A DNA stretch of 64,000 nt from assembly GCA_913060495.1 (NCBI GenBank), contig CAJXRP010000017.1, positions 1 through 64,000 of the forward strand, written 5' to 3'. The stretch is from an uncultured Gammaproteobacteria bacterium. Lineage in GTDB: Bacteria > Pseudomonadota > Gammaproteobacteria > Pseudomonadales > Pseudohongiellaceae. Position 1 is the first letter of the stretch. Every line of letters begins with the position of its first letter. A program made the translations under genes and the position numbers. Shown here in pieces: positions 45,229-54,894 of the stretch. Below the pieces are notes generated by a model. It was not told the DNA's origin. It ran no database searches and saw nothing but the letters and a program-made list of their open reading frames with translations.

Positions 45229-46215
45229 TTATTGTTGTTGATCGTGTTCCGCCCGCCGCGCGCCAGCTAATATTCCACTCATCGCATAGTTGCCTTCGTG
45301 ACAAGCGAACTCATACACCTTGCTTGGGGTAGAGAGAAAGCTGAGTTCGCCATGCCAAGGCTGCGAATAATATTCTGGGTCATCCACAGTGAATTCATAG
45401 ACAATCTGTTCGTCGGACACCCGAGTGAATCGTTCTACCACCTGCCCACTGCTCGTAAGGCTGATAGCCGCCTCTTCCTGCATCGGGCTAAAGTTTGTTG
45501 TCTCCACTACTAATGTGTTTCCATCCCAATGGGCGACAGACTCTCCGAACATTGGCGCCAGCGCTGCCATCTTGTGTTCAGAGTTAATCGGAATAATGCG
45601 CGCATGGCTGATCATCTCAGTGCGCAAGACTATATAGTCTTCGGTCTGCACAAACTCATAGTTGTTATTATAGAGGCCATTAATCATAGGAGGACCCGTA
45701 CGCAGGCCAGTACTAATGCAGCGCTCCGCTAACGGCCTAGTCTCTGGACCATCGAAGCTAGAATTCTTTTCTCTCAGCCTCGCTTTGCGAGCGCGCCCTG
45801 TATCGTTGTAGGGAATGCGTCCATCGACGGGATCAACGATCCAAGCGGTACGATGTTCGCCGTTGATCAATCCGAACTTGGTACCGGGGTCGATCCAAAA
45901 TGCATTGTAGCCGCGACCTTTGCCCAAATCGGTACCATCCGGGAGCTGACCGGCGACCATGTTGTCGTCAGTTGCTAAACGTACGTTCTGAGGATGATCG
46001 TCGGTCTGTCGGATAACCTCATCATTGCTGAGGGTCTGGCTGTCATAGCGCGCGTTTCTCTCTAGCGTAGTTATCGACGCATTGGTCCAAGTTCCCTGCA
46101 GATCAGGCTTGCCATAGACCGTTCGTGGAGGCTCATAGGCCTGCCCCTGTGCCGCCTGATGTAATACAAACGTCAGCATTAGCATAGGAATTGATAGTCG
46201 GGATGTTCTTATCAT
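45229..46215 (-). CDS. Secreted protein of unknown function
   Basis: 328 residues from ATG 46215, which has GGGAGA seven bases upstream and is followed at once by a signal peptide (ending GQAYEPP). The frame stays open to 46260. The mature protein starts with YGKPDLQGTWTNASITTLER, a sequence start I associate with a widespread secreted family of unknown function in marine and soil bacteria. One Cys pair (C in AERCIS and EFACHEG). No catalytic motif is recognised. Confidence 0.65.
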   Translation of the reverse strand: MIRTSRLSIPMLMLTFVLHQAAQGQAYEPPRTVYGKPDLQGTWTNASITTLERNARYDSQTLSNDEVIRQTDDHPQNVRLATDDNMVAGQLPDGTDLGKGRGYNAFWIDPGTKFGLINGEHRTAWIVDPVDGRIPYNDTGRARKARLREKNSSFDGPETRPLAERCISTGLRTGPPMINGLYNNNYEFVQTEDYIVLRTEMISHARIIPINSEHKMAALAPMFGESVAHWDGNTLVVETTNFSPMQEEAAISLTSSGQVVERFTRVSDEQIVYEFTVDDPEYYSQPWHGELSFLSTPSKVYEFACHEGNYAMSGILAGARRAEHDQQQ

Positions 46216-46307
46216 TGTTCTCTCCCTAAAATTTTCTTGTGCAGTACTCTGTTTTACCACTACCTAACACGCTTCTCAAAGTTTTAGAGCGTTTCGCTAC
46301 GCAAGAC

Positions 46308-46934
46308 CTATGCCCCATGACTCTCCATGTAGGCTTCGTTTAGCTGTATAGCGCGTTTCGCTGCAGCCCTACTCTGTAGCCTAGAGGCATACTCCTCAAA
46401 GGCTGGGCGCTTCTCTACTGTTCCAAATAGCATTCCCCAATTGAGCGTGGAGCCTAGATAGACATCCACGGCAGTAAACTGCTCACCACAGATGAAGGGG
46501 CCTACTACTAGCGCGCCTTCGATGGCCGACAACGCCTCTTCATAACTACCGAAACCCACGGACCTTCGCTGTTCCTCGGCGACACTCCAAGCATTCGATT
46601 TGGTGGTCATCGCCATCTCCAGCGGTCCAGCAGCAAAGAGCATCCAGCGATAAAAATCGGCAAGCCTTGGATCCCCCAACGCTGGCACCAATCCCTTTTC
46701 AGGATAGCTAACTGCTAAATAAATACAGATTGCTGCACCTTCTGTAACTACGGCATTCCTGTGTTTAATCGCTGGAACCTTTCCCATAGGATTCACCGCG
46801 AGATAATCCGGCGACTTCATCTGTTCGCCGTATTCTATCCATTCGGTGTCGTAGGGAACGCCAAGCTCCTCCAGCAGCCAATGGACGATCTGACCGCGAG
46901 ATTGTGGATTGGTGTAGAAAGTAATATCACTCAT
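46308..46934 (-). CDS. Glutathione S-transferase
   Basis: 208 residues. The N-terminal thioredoxin-like domain includes YTNPQSRGQIVHWLLEELG (Ser or Tyr near the active site), the cis-Pro region GKVPAI and the glutathione-contacting EGAAICIYL. An all-helical C-terminal domain follows. It conjugates glutathione to electrophiles or acts as a reductase. 24 bp downstream of a small membrane protein gene on the same strand. Confidence 0.87.
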   Translation of the reverse strand: MSDITFYTNPQSRGQIVHWLLEELGVPYDTEWIEYGEQMKSPDYLAVNPMGKVPAIKHRNAVVTEGAAICIYLAVSYPEKGLVPALGDPRLADFYRWMLFAAGPLEMAMTTKSNAWSVAEEQRRSVGFGSYEEALSAIEGALVVGPFICGEQFTAVDVYLGSTLNWGMLFGTVEKRPAFEEYASRLQSRAAAKRAIQLNEAYMESHGA

Positions 46935-46958
46935 ATGCTCACCTTTTCTAAGTGCTTG

Positions 46959-47387
46959 TTAACCGCTGGCCTGCTTTAACTTGCCGAGCTTAAGTGCCAG
47001 CCATGCCATGGGCAGGTAGGCAACGATTAAGTCCAGCAAGATAAACCATAGAGGAGCGGGAATCATTGCAGAAGCTACGACACCACCGATGAGATAAACA
47101 ACACCGATGCAATAGGTCACGAAATTTTTGTGAGAACCTGCAATAAAATAGGCTGACAGTGCGCCAAAAAAAGTACCTAAGGCATGAGCTAGAAATGGAA
47201 CAAGGAAATTTAGAGGACCCAACAGATGCATGCCTGCCGACATCCCCTCAACCGTGGTCATATCAACACCTTCAGGCGGCGGAACAATCATCGGCCCAAT
47301 GGCTATAAGACCTCCATTCACAACGCCACCGACAACGATGCCTACTATTATTCCTAACGTATTCCTCACAGTATTGTTCATCTTCAT
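46959..47387 (-). CDS. Small membrane protein, four helices
   Basis: 142 residues, mostly hydrophobic, with helices at about 8-30, 48-75, 85-105 and 108-130. It has Gly-rich TM1 (GIIVGIVVGGVVNGGLI). Start MKMNNT has AAAGG upstream. No family recognised. It is likely cotranscribed with the glutathione transferase gene. Confidence 0.6.
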   Translation of the reverse strand: MKMNNTVRNTLGIIVGIVVGGVVNGGLIAIGPMIVPPPEGVDMTTVEGMSAGMHLLGPLNFLVPFLAHALGTFFGALSAYFIAGSHKNFVTYCIGVVYLIGGVVASAMIPAPLWFILLDLIVAYLPMAWLALKLGKLKQASG

Positions 47388-47526
47388 AGCCTTTGTATTG
47401 TTATTAGCTGAAGTAAACTCGGCAGGAGCTACTTACCCTAATCAGACAGTCTAGTTTGTGCAATTGGCGCTATTCAGATCGATCTAAATAGCGAACATAA
47501 CCAAACCTTTTACAAAAAACAGATTT

Positions 47527-47883
47527 CTAAACGAGGCGTTCACCGTTTGCGATATCACCAGCACTGACAACAGAGGGATCAGGCACAGCCAATACCACCG
47601 CGCCGTCTTTATCATAGAAGCCGGTTACCAAACATTCAGACATGATGGGACCAATCTGTTTGGCCGGGAAGTTCACCACTGCCATAACTTGCTTACCCAC
47701 TAAATCTTCTTTCTTATAGTGCTTGGTAATCTGTGCGCTAGATTTCTTGATTCCGATCTCGTCTCCAAAATCTACCTGTAGCTTGAACGCGGGACGTCGC
47801 GCCTCTGGAAAGTCCTCCGCCGCAATTATAGTCCCCACTCTAAGCTCAACCTTAAGAAAATCATCCCACTCTATTTGTTCCAT
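47527..47883 (-). CDS. CsaA-like tRNA-binding-domain protein
   Basis: 118 residues from ATG 47883, chosen because AGGAAGGAAG precedes it. The frame extends to 47955 without a better start. A single OB-fold EMAP/tRNA-binding domain covers the whole chain, with KVELRVGTI near the N-terminus, [10 protein letters not shown] and the ending AVPDP...GERLV. CsaA proteins are dimeric and have been described as export-related chaperones or tRNA binders. Confidence 0.85.
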   Translation of the reverse strand: MEQIEWDDFLKVELRVGTIIAAEDFPEARRPAFKLQVDFGDEIGIKKSSAQITKHYKKEDLVGKQVMAVVNFPAKQIGPIMSECLVTGFYDKDGAVVLAVPDPSVVSAGDIANGERLV

Positions 47884-48031
47884 CTTCTTCCTTCCTACTA
47901 AATTTTCTTTGCTTGTCCTAGATAGTAACACCTGCGGTTCGATTGTTTCGATCATGAATTGAGCTCAGCATCCTGGCAGAGTAGTATGGGCTTCGAACTC
48001 AATTTTTGAACCACCTAGAAGAGCCCTAACA

Positions 48032-48583
48032 TTGAAGAATTTGAAGATACTCATCGCCATAGCTACTGCTGCCACTTTAACTGCTTGCTCAATCCCAGGT
48101 TGGATGTCTCTGGGCGACGCCGATCCAGGCGAGGTATTGATGCCCGGTGAAGCTGCAACACTCCAGTTCTTCACCAATATTCCAAACTTCGACACTGAAG
48201 TTGGCCTGCAGGCGAGCGTTCAGTATGAACTTAAAGTAAACCTACTCAGCAATTGGGTGGATCTTGATATCGATAAGAATGAGAACGACCAATCTCTGGA
48301 TCAGTACGGTTTTGCCGACAGCCTCATGCCGAAACTCGTCGGTTCATGGATGAAACGTTCTAGTGATCATAATTGGTTCGAATTAATGCTACAGCAGGCA
48401 AACTGCAAACGTAGCAGCTTGGTCGGAATTTCCGATCTAACTTTTGATGAAGCTAGTGGTAGTTACAACTTCGTCGCAACTTGTGACGGCAAACTCACCC
48501 TGTTTGTAAATGATAGTCATGGCTTCTATGGCAATAACTCCGGATTCGCCAGCATTTCTCTGTCTAGGGTAGGAGGCCGCTAA
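48032..48583 (+). CDS. Lipoprotein with a C-terminal LecA (PA-IL)-like domain
   Basis: 183 residues. A lipobox LTAC places the lipidated Cys at 19. No Asp at +2, so outer-membrane sorting is likely. Residues about 55-180 resemble the calcium-dependent galactose lectin PA-IL: the last part, LFVNDSHGFYGNNSG, parallels the PA-IL ligand loop and keeps D161, N168 and N169 (calcium ligands in PA-IL). The loop Thr is Phe here. C125 and C151 may form a disulfide. The call rests on my recollection of the PA-IL loop and could be wrong. Otherwise a hypothetical lipoprotein. A short stem-loop covers its stop. Confidence 0.55.
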   Translation: MKNLKILIAIATAATLTACSIPGWMSLGDADPGEVLMPGEAATLQFFTNIPNFDTEVGLQASVQYELKVNLLSNWVDLDIDKNENDQSLDQYGFADSLMPKLVGSWMKRSSDHNWFELMLQQANCKRSSLVGISDLTFDEASGSYNFVATCDGKLTLFVNDSHGFYGNNSGFASISLSRVGGR

Positions 48584-48590
48584 GCCTCCT
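48571..48590 (+). other. Stem-loop at the lipoprotein stop codon
   Basis: Perfect 7-bp arms AGGAGGC and GCCTCCT around a 6-base loop containing the TAA. There is no T tract, so it is more likely an mRNA end-protecting or attenuating hairpin before the CBS gene (38 bp downstream) than a terminator. Confidence 0.35.
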
Positions 48591-48620
48591 GGTTGTCGTC
48601 ACTCCAATGAGGGGTGAGCG

Positions 48621-49052
48621 ATGCATACATTACAGCAGATACTAAATCAGAAAGAGAACAATGAAATTTGGTCGGTCGCAGTAACGGCCACCGTTTATGA
48701 AGCGATACAAGTTATGGCGGATAAACGCGCCGGCGCTTTACTGGTCATGGATGGAACCCAACTTGGAGGCATCATCTCTGAGCGGGATTATGCCCGCGAG
48801 GTCATACTTAAGGGACGCAGCTCCAAGAAAACCTTAGTTGGCGAGATCATGAGTGCGAATGTCATTACCGTAAGCACTACCGACAGCGTTCAACACGCAT
48901 TAGAGGTGATGACAGAACATCGTATTCGCCACCTACCCATCATGGATGACAAAACTGTGGCGGGGGTAGTTTCTATCGGCGATCTTGTAAAGGATGTGAT
49001 TTCCGTCCAGCAAACCACCATAGAGCAGCTTGAGAATTACATTAAGTCTTAA
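48621..49052 (+). CDS. Two-CBS-domain protein
   Basis: 143 residues made of a CBS pair: VYEAIQVMADKRAGALLVMD with GGIISERDYAREV, then HALEVMTEHRIRHLPIMDD with VAGVVSIGDLVK. Such pairs bind AMP, ATP or SAM and act as energy or redox sensors. No fused effector domain. GAGGGG precedes the ATG by 8 bases. Confidence 0.88.
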   Translation: MHTLQQILNQKENNEIWSVAVTATVYEAIQVMADKRAGALLVMDGTQLGGIISERDYAREVILKGRSSKKTLVGEIMSANVITVSTTDSVQHALEVMTEHRIRHLPIMDDKTVAGVVSIGDLVKDVISVQQTTIEQLENYIKS

Positions 49053-49072
49053 GCCGTGGTGTAGTAAAGCGC

Positions 49073-50590
49073 CTAAGGCTTTTCCAGCTCAATCCCATAT
49101 CCACCTGAGGTGCGCTTGCGAAAGCGCAGCCTCTGATTGATGCAGCTTGGCTGTTCATCAGCCACGTGAGTCACATACAGAATATTGGTCAACGACCTTT
49201 CTGCAATCCTATCCAGCACCTTCAGGATAAGTTGACGATGAAAATCGTCCAGCCCTACACAGGGCTCATCCAAAATTAGAATGCGAGGCTTCTTGATCAT
49301 CGCCCGTGCAAGCAGCACCAAACGCTGCTGACCAAATGATATCTCGTGATAATACTGCGTTTCCCACTCCCCCAATCCTAGAGCCGCTATCCAGTCCCTT
49401 GCCTGGGCGATCTCTGCAGTGCCACTTTCATCATACAGTCCAACAGAGTCGAAGAAGCCAGAAACCACAACATCCAACACTCTCCAGCCCTTAATATATT
49501 TGTTATGCAGTTCGTTCGAGACAATACCAAAGTGCTTCTTAGTCTCCCAGATAGTTTCGCCGCTTCCTTTTAAGCGACCGAAGAGAAAAACCTTCTGTCC
49601 ATAGCCCTTGTGATTTTCGCCATCGATCAGAGACAACAATGTCGATTTTCCGCAGCCATTGGGGCCTTCTATTACAACATGGTCTCGACCCGTCATAACC
49701 CAGTTCACATCGACTAGGACTTTGTTATCACCATAACTGGCCTGCACATTCTCCAGCCGGATCAGCTCCTCACTCGTTTGCCTAGTAAGAGCTTGCCCCG
49801 GAAGAAGCGCATCTAGGCGTGCGGAAACTTCGACATCAGCGCCCATTAGCTTGGTAAATTCCGCCGTCTGCGACACCTCTGCTAACGTGCCCTGTCTGCT
49901 TATTTGCATGCCCGCAGTATCGCTCAGCATGACTGCCATATGGGTCACGCCCGGCAAGATATCCTGCCGTCGCCTACACAACTGCAGACTACTGAATTGC
50001 GCACTCATGTATTTTTCAATCGTGGTTTTGATCTGCTCCTGGGAACTCCGATCTATGCTCTCCAAGGGATCATCCAGAATGAGCAGTTGTGGAGCGTCAT
50101 CTCGGTGCGCGTATAGAGAACGCGCGATGAGCACCTTACGAATCTGTCCCGATGATAGAAACCGAATACCTTTATCGAGCACTTCTTGTAACGCTAGCTG
50201 CTGGACCAAATCTGCAAATAGCTTGTCATCCTGGTCCCGTGGAGAGCGCGAGGCACGAATTAAGCCTGTAACTACTGTACCTTTGTCCTGCGCATCGCCG
50301 CTGAACTCACTAATATCGAGGCGATTGTCTCGCTCCCAGAGGCGCTGTTGTTCCTCGAACGATACGATATGTAGATCTCGAGCCGGATCGAATTTGACGC
50401 CATAACTAACATAGTTGTTAGATTCAAGGCGCTTGCCGGCGAGCAGATTCGCAAGAAGCGTCTTTCCACTGCCGTTTTGCCCAAACAGACACCAATGCTG
50501 GCCCGGCTCGATCGCAAAATGCTCTATGGTCAGCAGAGTCTGTCTGCCAATGCGGCATTGCGCATTGTCTATTGATACTAACGTTGTCAT
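49073..50590 (-). CDS. modF: Twin ATP-binding cassette protein, ModF-like
   Basis: 505 residues from ATG 50590. The frame is open to 50650 but the N-terminal extension looks non-coding. Two ABC domains are present: Walker A GQNGSGKT and GPNGCGKST, signatures FLSSGQIRK and SFGQQRL, Walker B LLILDDP and ILILDEP. No membrane segments. The organisation and length match ModF (PhrA), a cytosolic twin ATPase of uncertain role linked to molybdate genes in enterobacteria. A molybdenum enzyme operon is present in this window, but 43 kb away. Confidence 0.82.
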   Translation of the reverse strand: MTTLVSIDNAQCRIGRQTLLTIEHFAIEPGQHWCLFGQNGSGKTLLANLLAGKRLESNNYVSYGVKFDPARDLHIVSFEEQQRLWERDNRLDISEFSGDAQDKGTVVTGLIRASRSPRDQDDKLFADLVQQLALQEVLDKGIRFLSSGQIRKVLIARSLYAHRDDAPQLLILDDPLESIDRSSQEQIKTTIEKYMSAQFSSLQLCRRRQDILPGVTHMAVMLSDTAGMQISRQGTLAEVSQTAEFTKLMGADVEVSARLDALLPGQALTRQTSEELIRLENVQASYGDNKVLVDVNWVMTGRDHVVIEGPNGCGKSTLLSLIDGENHKGYGQKVFLFGRLKGSGETIWETKKHFGIVSNELHNKYIKGWRVLDVVVSGFFDSVGLYDESGTAEIAQARDWIAALGLGEWETQYYHEISFGQQRLVLLARAMIKKPRILILDEPCVGLDDFHRQLILKVLDRIAERSLTNILYVTHVADEQPSCINQRLRFRKRTSGGYGIELEKP

Positions 50591-50689
50591 GAGAGCGATG
50601 TTGCCACAGTCATAGTTAAGTTTCCTGCTCTTATGCCAAGTAGCCGCCACTGAAACCTACCCAAAATATCTACCCAAATTTAGGGCACA

Positions 50690-51475
50690 ATGTTGCAATT
50701 CAATATCTCTCTCAGTAAGCTGCGCGCCATGGACATATCCCTTCTCGAAATATTAAGTTTCTTCTGGTTTCTAGGCTGTTGGCTAGGCTACAGCCTGTTC
50801 GCGCGAAAGCAGGCAAAGAAGAGAAATAGCCTTTCCAGCGTACTGTATCGCTACCGAAAGGAATGGGTATTAAAGCTGTCTAAGAGCGGCATGAGCGAGG
50901 TGGATTCCGAGTTACTAGGCAGCCTTGAACGTCAGGTTTCCTTCATGGCTTCGACTTCGCTACTCATCTTGGCGAGTCTTGTTACTGTACTCAGCGCAGC
51001 TAGCGAAGACTTCATGAATATGTCATCGCTGCGGTTCGTCGAGGAAGTTTCTCTGGAAATCATTCAGATGAAATTGTTATTGATGATCTTCATCTTCGTA
51101 TATGGCTTCTTCACGTTTAGCTGGTCGCTTCGGCAGTACGGCTTTTGCTTTATCTTGTTTGGCTCATCCTTCAATACGGTCAGGTATTACGAGGGCAGCA
51201 AGAATTATACAGCCCAGGCCATACCGCGGGATTTTAAGGCGATGGCGAAGGTGCTAGATCGAGCGGCACATAGCTACAACTTTGGCATACGCGCCTACTA
51301 TTTTGCGATGGCTGCACTCGCCTGGTTCATTAACGACTGGTTCTTTATGGCCGCGTGCGCAGTCATTATTTTCGTGCTCTATCGCCGTGAATTTAAGTCT
51401 AGCTCCTTGCAGGCCATGGTCGCCGCCAGAAAGATTGGTAACGTCCACGACGAAGACGAAATCACATTCAATTAG
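50690..51475 (+). CDS. DUF599 family membrane protein
   Basis: 261 residues. Membrane helices near 16-35, 85-105, 125-160 and 205-235. The layout and the FARKQAKKRNSLSSVLYRYRKEW stretch (read in parts) match DUF599. Start at 50690 has TAGGG upstream. A second ATG 13 codons later is possible. Function unknown. Confidence 0.75.
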   Translation: MLQFNISLSKLRAMDISLLEILSFFWFLGCWLGYSLFARKQAKKRNSLSSVLYRYRKEWVLKLSKSGMSEVDSELLGSLERQVSFMASTSLLILASLVTVLSAASEDFMNMSSLRFVEEVSLEIIQMKLLLMIFIFVYGFFTFSWSLRQYGFCFILFGSSFNTVRYYEGSKNYTAQAIPRDFKAMAKVLDRAAHSYNFGIRAYYFAMAALAWFINDWFFMAACAVIIFVLYRREFKSSSLQAMVAARKIGNVHDEDEITFN

Positions 51476-51509
51476 TTCCTAGTGGCGACTCTCCCCGACG
51501 TCCAAACAT

Positions 51510-53924
51510 CTAGAACTGATCGGCAGCAAAATCATCCACCTGAATTGCTAAATTCCTCGCAGCCTCGGCTGCGAGATAGGCATCAGCCTCAGACTTAGAA
51601 CAAACCTTTTTCTTGACCGCAGCCTTAGTCAAAGCTTCTAGGTCACCCATATCTGGGATATCACCATCCTTCAATGCCTGTTTAATAGCATCTCGAGTCG
51701 CTTTCGTTTTCTGCAGTTTCTTGAAGGCATCTTCTATGATGAAACTTGGATCACTAGCGTCCGCGCCAATATACATAGGCTCGCTAATGCGATCCCGCAG
51801 CGGCGAATCACTGAACATAGTCTTCACCATGGTCTGTTCGAGTGCGTCATTCGGTAGCCTGTAACGTCTGCCAAATGGGAAGACCACAAGCTTCAGCAGC
51901 CAGGCAATAGGCTTATTTGGCAAGTTCTCGAAGAACTCGCTAAACGCCATCTGGCAGTTGTACATTGCCAATTGAATATTCCAATCGACATAGGGCAAGT
52001 CTTCACGATTGCTGCCATTGTCTCGGTAGTACTTCAATACAGCGGTCGCAAGATAGAGATTGCTGAGCACATCGCCGAGTCGCGACGAGAGTCTTTCCTT
52101 GCGCTTCAGCGCTCCGCCTAACAACATCATCGAGATATCTGAGACCAAAGCCAACGAAGAACTCATTCGAGTTATTTGCCTATAGTGTTTTGCCGTTGCA
52201 TCACCCACCGGAGCTCGCGCGACTAAAGAGAAGCTGAGACTTAAACTCAGAGTGCGCACGAAGTTACTAAAACAATAGCCAGCATGACGAAAAATGAGAC
52301 TGTCGAATTCTTTCAGCCCCGCTTCGCTGTCGCTGTCCTTAGCCGCCTGCATTTCACGGAAGATAAATGGATGACAGCGAATCGCCCCTTGACCAAATAT
52401 AATCAGATTTCTGGTCAAGATGTTTGCACCCTCAACAGTGATCGCAATAGGCACACTCATATAGGCATAGGCCAGATAATTAGCTGGCCCTAAAATCAGA
52501 CCCCGCCCGCCATGAACATCCATGGCATCCTGCACTACTTGCCGGGCATTTTCGGTCATGTGGTACTTCGCGATCGCAGATACCACAGAAGGCTTGATAT
52601 GTAGATCGACGGCCCCTGCGGTCATGACCCGCGATGCTTCCAATTGATAGGCATAACCCGCGATGCGCGAGAGAGCTTCTTCTATACCTTCGAAATTACC
52701 AATAGGCATATTAAATTGCGTGCGAATGCGCGAATAAGCACCCGTTAATCTGTAACAAACCTTAGCTATGGCCGTGCCGAGTGCCGGCAGCGATATAGCA
52801 CGCCCCTCGGAAAGACAGTCGACAAGCATCTGCCAGCCCTTACCTGCGTAGTCTGGCCCACCGATAATCCAATCGAGCGGGATGAAAACATCTGTGCCTT
52901 GTGTAGGCCCGTTCATAAAGGCCATACCCATAGGAATATGACGGTTTCCATGAACCACACCGGGGTGGTCAGTCGGTATCAATGCAACAGTAATACCCAA
53001 ATCGGTTTCGTCACCCAGCAAATTATCTGGATCGGACATCTTGAATGCCAAACCCAATACGGTGGCAACTGGCGCCAAGGTTATATAGCGTTTGTTCCAA
53101 GTCAAAGAGAGACCCATACATTCTTTACCGTTGTACTCTCCCTTGCAAACGATGCCAGAGTCGATGATCGCGCCCGCATCGCTGCCGGCTTCCGGACTGG
53201 TCAGCCCGAAGCAGGGAATCTCAGAGCCATTTGCCAACCCCGGCAGATAGCGCTGTTGCTGCTCATCGGTGCCGTATTTTAAGAGTAGTTCAGCAGGCCC
53301 CAAAGAGTTCGGCACCATAGCCGTAACCGCGGCACTGCTGCTCTTGGTAGCTAGCTTCGTTACGATGCTTGAATGCGCGATGGCTGAGAAACCTAAGCCG
53401 CCATATTCTTTGGGAATGATCATGCCGAGAAAACCGGCATCCTTCATATACTGCCAAGCCTCTGGCGACATATCTTTGTCGTGCTGAACGATCTGCCAAT
53501 CGTCAAGCATGCTACACAAAACTTCTGTCTCGTTATCGAGAAATGCTTGTTCTTCTTCGCTTAATTCCGGTTTCGGATAATTCAACAACTCATCCCAATC
53601 CGGATCGCCCTGAAACAGCTCCGCTTCCCACCAAACGTCACCTGCCTCCAATGCTTCCATCTCGGTGCGGTTCATTGGCGGCAGCACACTCTGGAAAAAT
53701 TTATACAGTGGCTCGGTAAGAAACCGCATACGCAGATCCGTTGCGAGATAGAAAAAACCGGCAAGTAGCAAAAGAAGCCAAGGCAACCAGGCGAATCCAC
53801 CATAGAACGTCATCGCTAACAGAAGCACTAGCAACGACCCGAGAATGGTCGACATGCGAGCACGGCGATAGGCGAAAACCCACACTAGGGCTAATGCAAT
53901 TAACGACTGGACTAAAGTGCTCAT
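51510..53924 (-). CDS. fadE: Acyl-CoA dehydrogenase, FadE type
   Basis: 804 residues, close to the 814 of E. coli FadE. Two to three N-terminal membrane helices (1-60) are followed by the acyl-CoA dehydrogenase fold: GLTSPEAGSDAG (FAD/substrate region) and the helical C-terminal domain with DVHGGRGLILGP, then the FadE-specific C-terminal extension of about 250 residues. First step of fatty acid beta-oxidation, membrane-bound, passing electrons to ETF. Confidence 0.92.
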   Translation of the reverse strand: MSTLVQSLIALALVWVFAYRRARMSTILGSLLVLLLAMTFYGGFAWLPWLLLLLAGFFYLATDLRMRFLTEPLYKFFQSVLPPMNRTEMEALEAGDVWWEAELFQGDPDWDELLNYPKPELSEEEQAFLDNETEVLCSMLDDWQIVQHDKDMSPEAWQYMKDAGFLGMIIPKEYGGLGFSAIAHSSIVTKLATKSSSAAVTAMVPNSLGPAELLLKYGTDEQQQRYLPGLANGSEIPCFGLTSPEAGSDAGAIIDSGIVCKGEYNGKECMGLSLTWNKRYITLAPVATVLGLAFKMSDPDNLLGDETDLGITVALIPTDHPGVVHGNRHIPMGMAFMNGPTQGTDVFIPLDWIIGGPDYAGKGWQMLVDCLSEGRAISLPALGTAIAKVCYRLTGAYSRIRTQFNMPIGNFEGIEEALSRIAGYAYQLEASRVMTAGAVDLHIKPSVVSAIAKYHMTENARQVVQDAMDVHGGRGLILGPANYLAYAYMSVPIAITVEGANILTRNLIIFGQGAIRCHPFIFREMQAAKDSDSEAGLKEFDSLIFRHAGYCFSNFVRTLSLSLSFSLVARAPVGDATAKHYRQITRMSSSLALVSDISMMLLGGALKRKERLSSRLGDVLSNLYLATAVLKYYRDNGSNREDLPYVDWNIQLAMYNCQMAFSEFFENLPNKPIAWLLKLVVFPFGRRYRLPNDALEQTMVKTMFSDSPLRDRISEPMYIGADASDPSFIIEDAFKKLQKTKATRDAIKQALKDGDIPDMGDLEALTKAAVKKKVCSKSEADAYLAAEAARNLAIQVDDFAADQF

Positions 53925-53986
53925 ACTTATCTAGCTCCGTGGAAGACTAAACTGACTGTTGGCAAGCGGCACCGACTGAATGGGAT

Positions 53987-54832
53987 TTAGGTGATGCCGA
54001 GCTTTCTTAATATACGAGTAAATAAGCGATCTGGTTTTGGCAGCTGATAATCTGCGCTTTCGGGAATCCAGAAAGGTTCACGAAAATTTAATTGTTCTGC
54101 CGTGCTATTCATCGGCGTGAAATACTTACAATCTGCGAAATAGTAGTGAGTTACTTGGGAGTGTCGAGACCTAGCTAGATCTTTCTGAGGTGCACCACCG
54201 TGCAGCAAGTTCGCGTGCCAAATTAGAACCTCACCCTTCTTGATGGTTCCATATTCTCCTACTAACCGCTCTCTCTCGACCACTTGCTGAATACGCTCTT
54301 CGTATTTATGGTAGTTGTGATATCCCGGCTCTAGATCAAAGTCAGACATGGAATACTCGTGCAACTTGTGACTTCCTGGGTAATACAGCAATGGTCCATT
54401 GTCTTCATCGATATCTTCCAGAGCGACCCATACACCAACCATATAATTGCTGGGTATCGAGTTGAAGTGGATTGTATCTGAGTGAGTAAACTGCCGCGTA
54501 CCGATGGGAAAGTTAAGGGTTTGAAAGGGCAGCGATTGTCGTCCCAATAGTTGCTGCAAGGCAGCAGCTATACTTTCATTCCTTGCCAACTGCCTGACCT
54601 CATCAACAGTCTTCCAACCATCTTGAATTCTAGCGGGTAAGGTTGGGTTCTGTTGATAGTCTTCAGGATATAGCGGCTGAAGTTTAGCCACTATATTATC
54701 GAGCATAGATTCATCAAGATCGAAGTCCGCTACCAGATAGCCGCGCTCATGAAATTCGGCCACCTGAGACTCAGATAAAACAGCGTCGCCATTTTGCTTA
54801 ATATTATCCTTCCCCATTTCTACTTTTCCCAC
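53987..54832 (-). CDS. Phytanoyl-CoA-dioxygenase-family Fe(II)/2-oxoglutarate enzyme
   Basis: 281 residues. The iron triad is readable: H and D in THSDTIHF, and the distal His in LLHGGAPQ, with a 2-oxoglutarate Arg in ARSRHSQ. PhyH enzymes hydroxylate lipids and small metabolites. The substrate is unknown. The start lies in a run of 15-bp repeats. I give the GTG at 54832, but ATG 54817 (preceded by GGGA) is equally possible. The gene follows the esterase gene by 62 bp. Confidence 0.85.
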   Translation of the reverse strand: MGKVEMGKDNIKQNGDAVLSESQVAEFHERGYLVADFDLDESMLDNIVAKLQPLYPEDYQQNPTLPARIQDGWKTVDEVRQLARNESIAAALQQLLGRQSLPFQTLNFPIGTRQFTHSDTIHFNSIPSNYMVGVWVALEDIDEDNGPLLYYPGSHKLHEYSMSDFDLEPGYHNYHKYEERIQQVVERERLVGEYGTIKKGEVLIWHANLLHGGAPQKDLARSRHSQVTHYYFADCKYFTPMNSTAEQLNFREPFWIPESADYQLPKPDRLFTRILRKLGIT

Positions 54833-54877
54833 TTCTGCTATTCCCGCTTCTACTTTTCCCGCTTCTACTTTCCCCGA
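54818..54877 (-). repeat. 15-bp minisatellite, four copies, over the PhyH start
   Basis: Four units of about TTCTACTTTTCCCRC (plus strand) at 54818-54832, 54833-54847, 54848-54862 and 54863-54877, with one to four mismatches between them. On the coding strand each unit reads as a GGGA ribosome-binding-like stretch and an in-frame x-G-K-V-E pentapeptide. Because 15 is divisible by three, gain or loss of units would not shift the frame but would change the distance to upstream signals. Confidence 0.8.
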
Positions 54878-54894
54878 TTCTACTACGACCTCTA

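Noticed and set aside
49038..49052. TTAAG repeat (ATTAAGTCTTAAG) as a fourth PmrA-like box
   Set aside because: The half-sites are too close together, the element lies at the 3' end of the CBS gene and no -10 element follows at the 10-nt distance.
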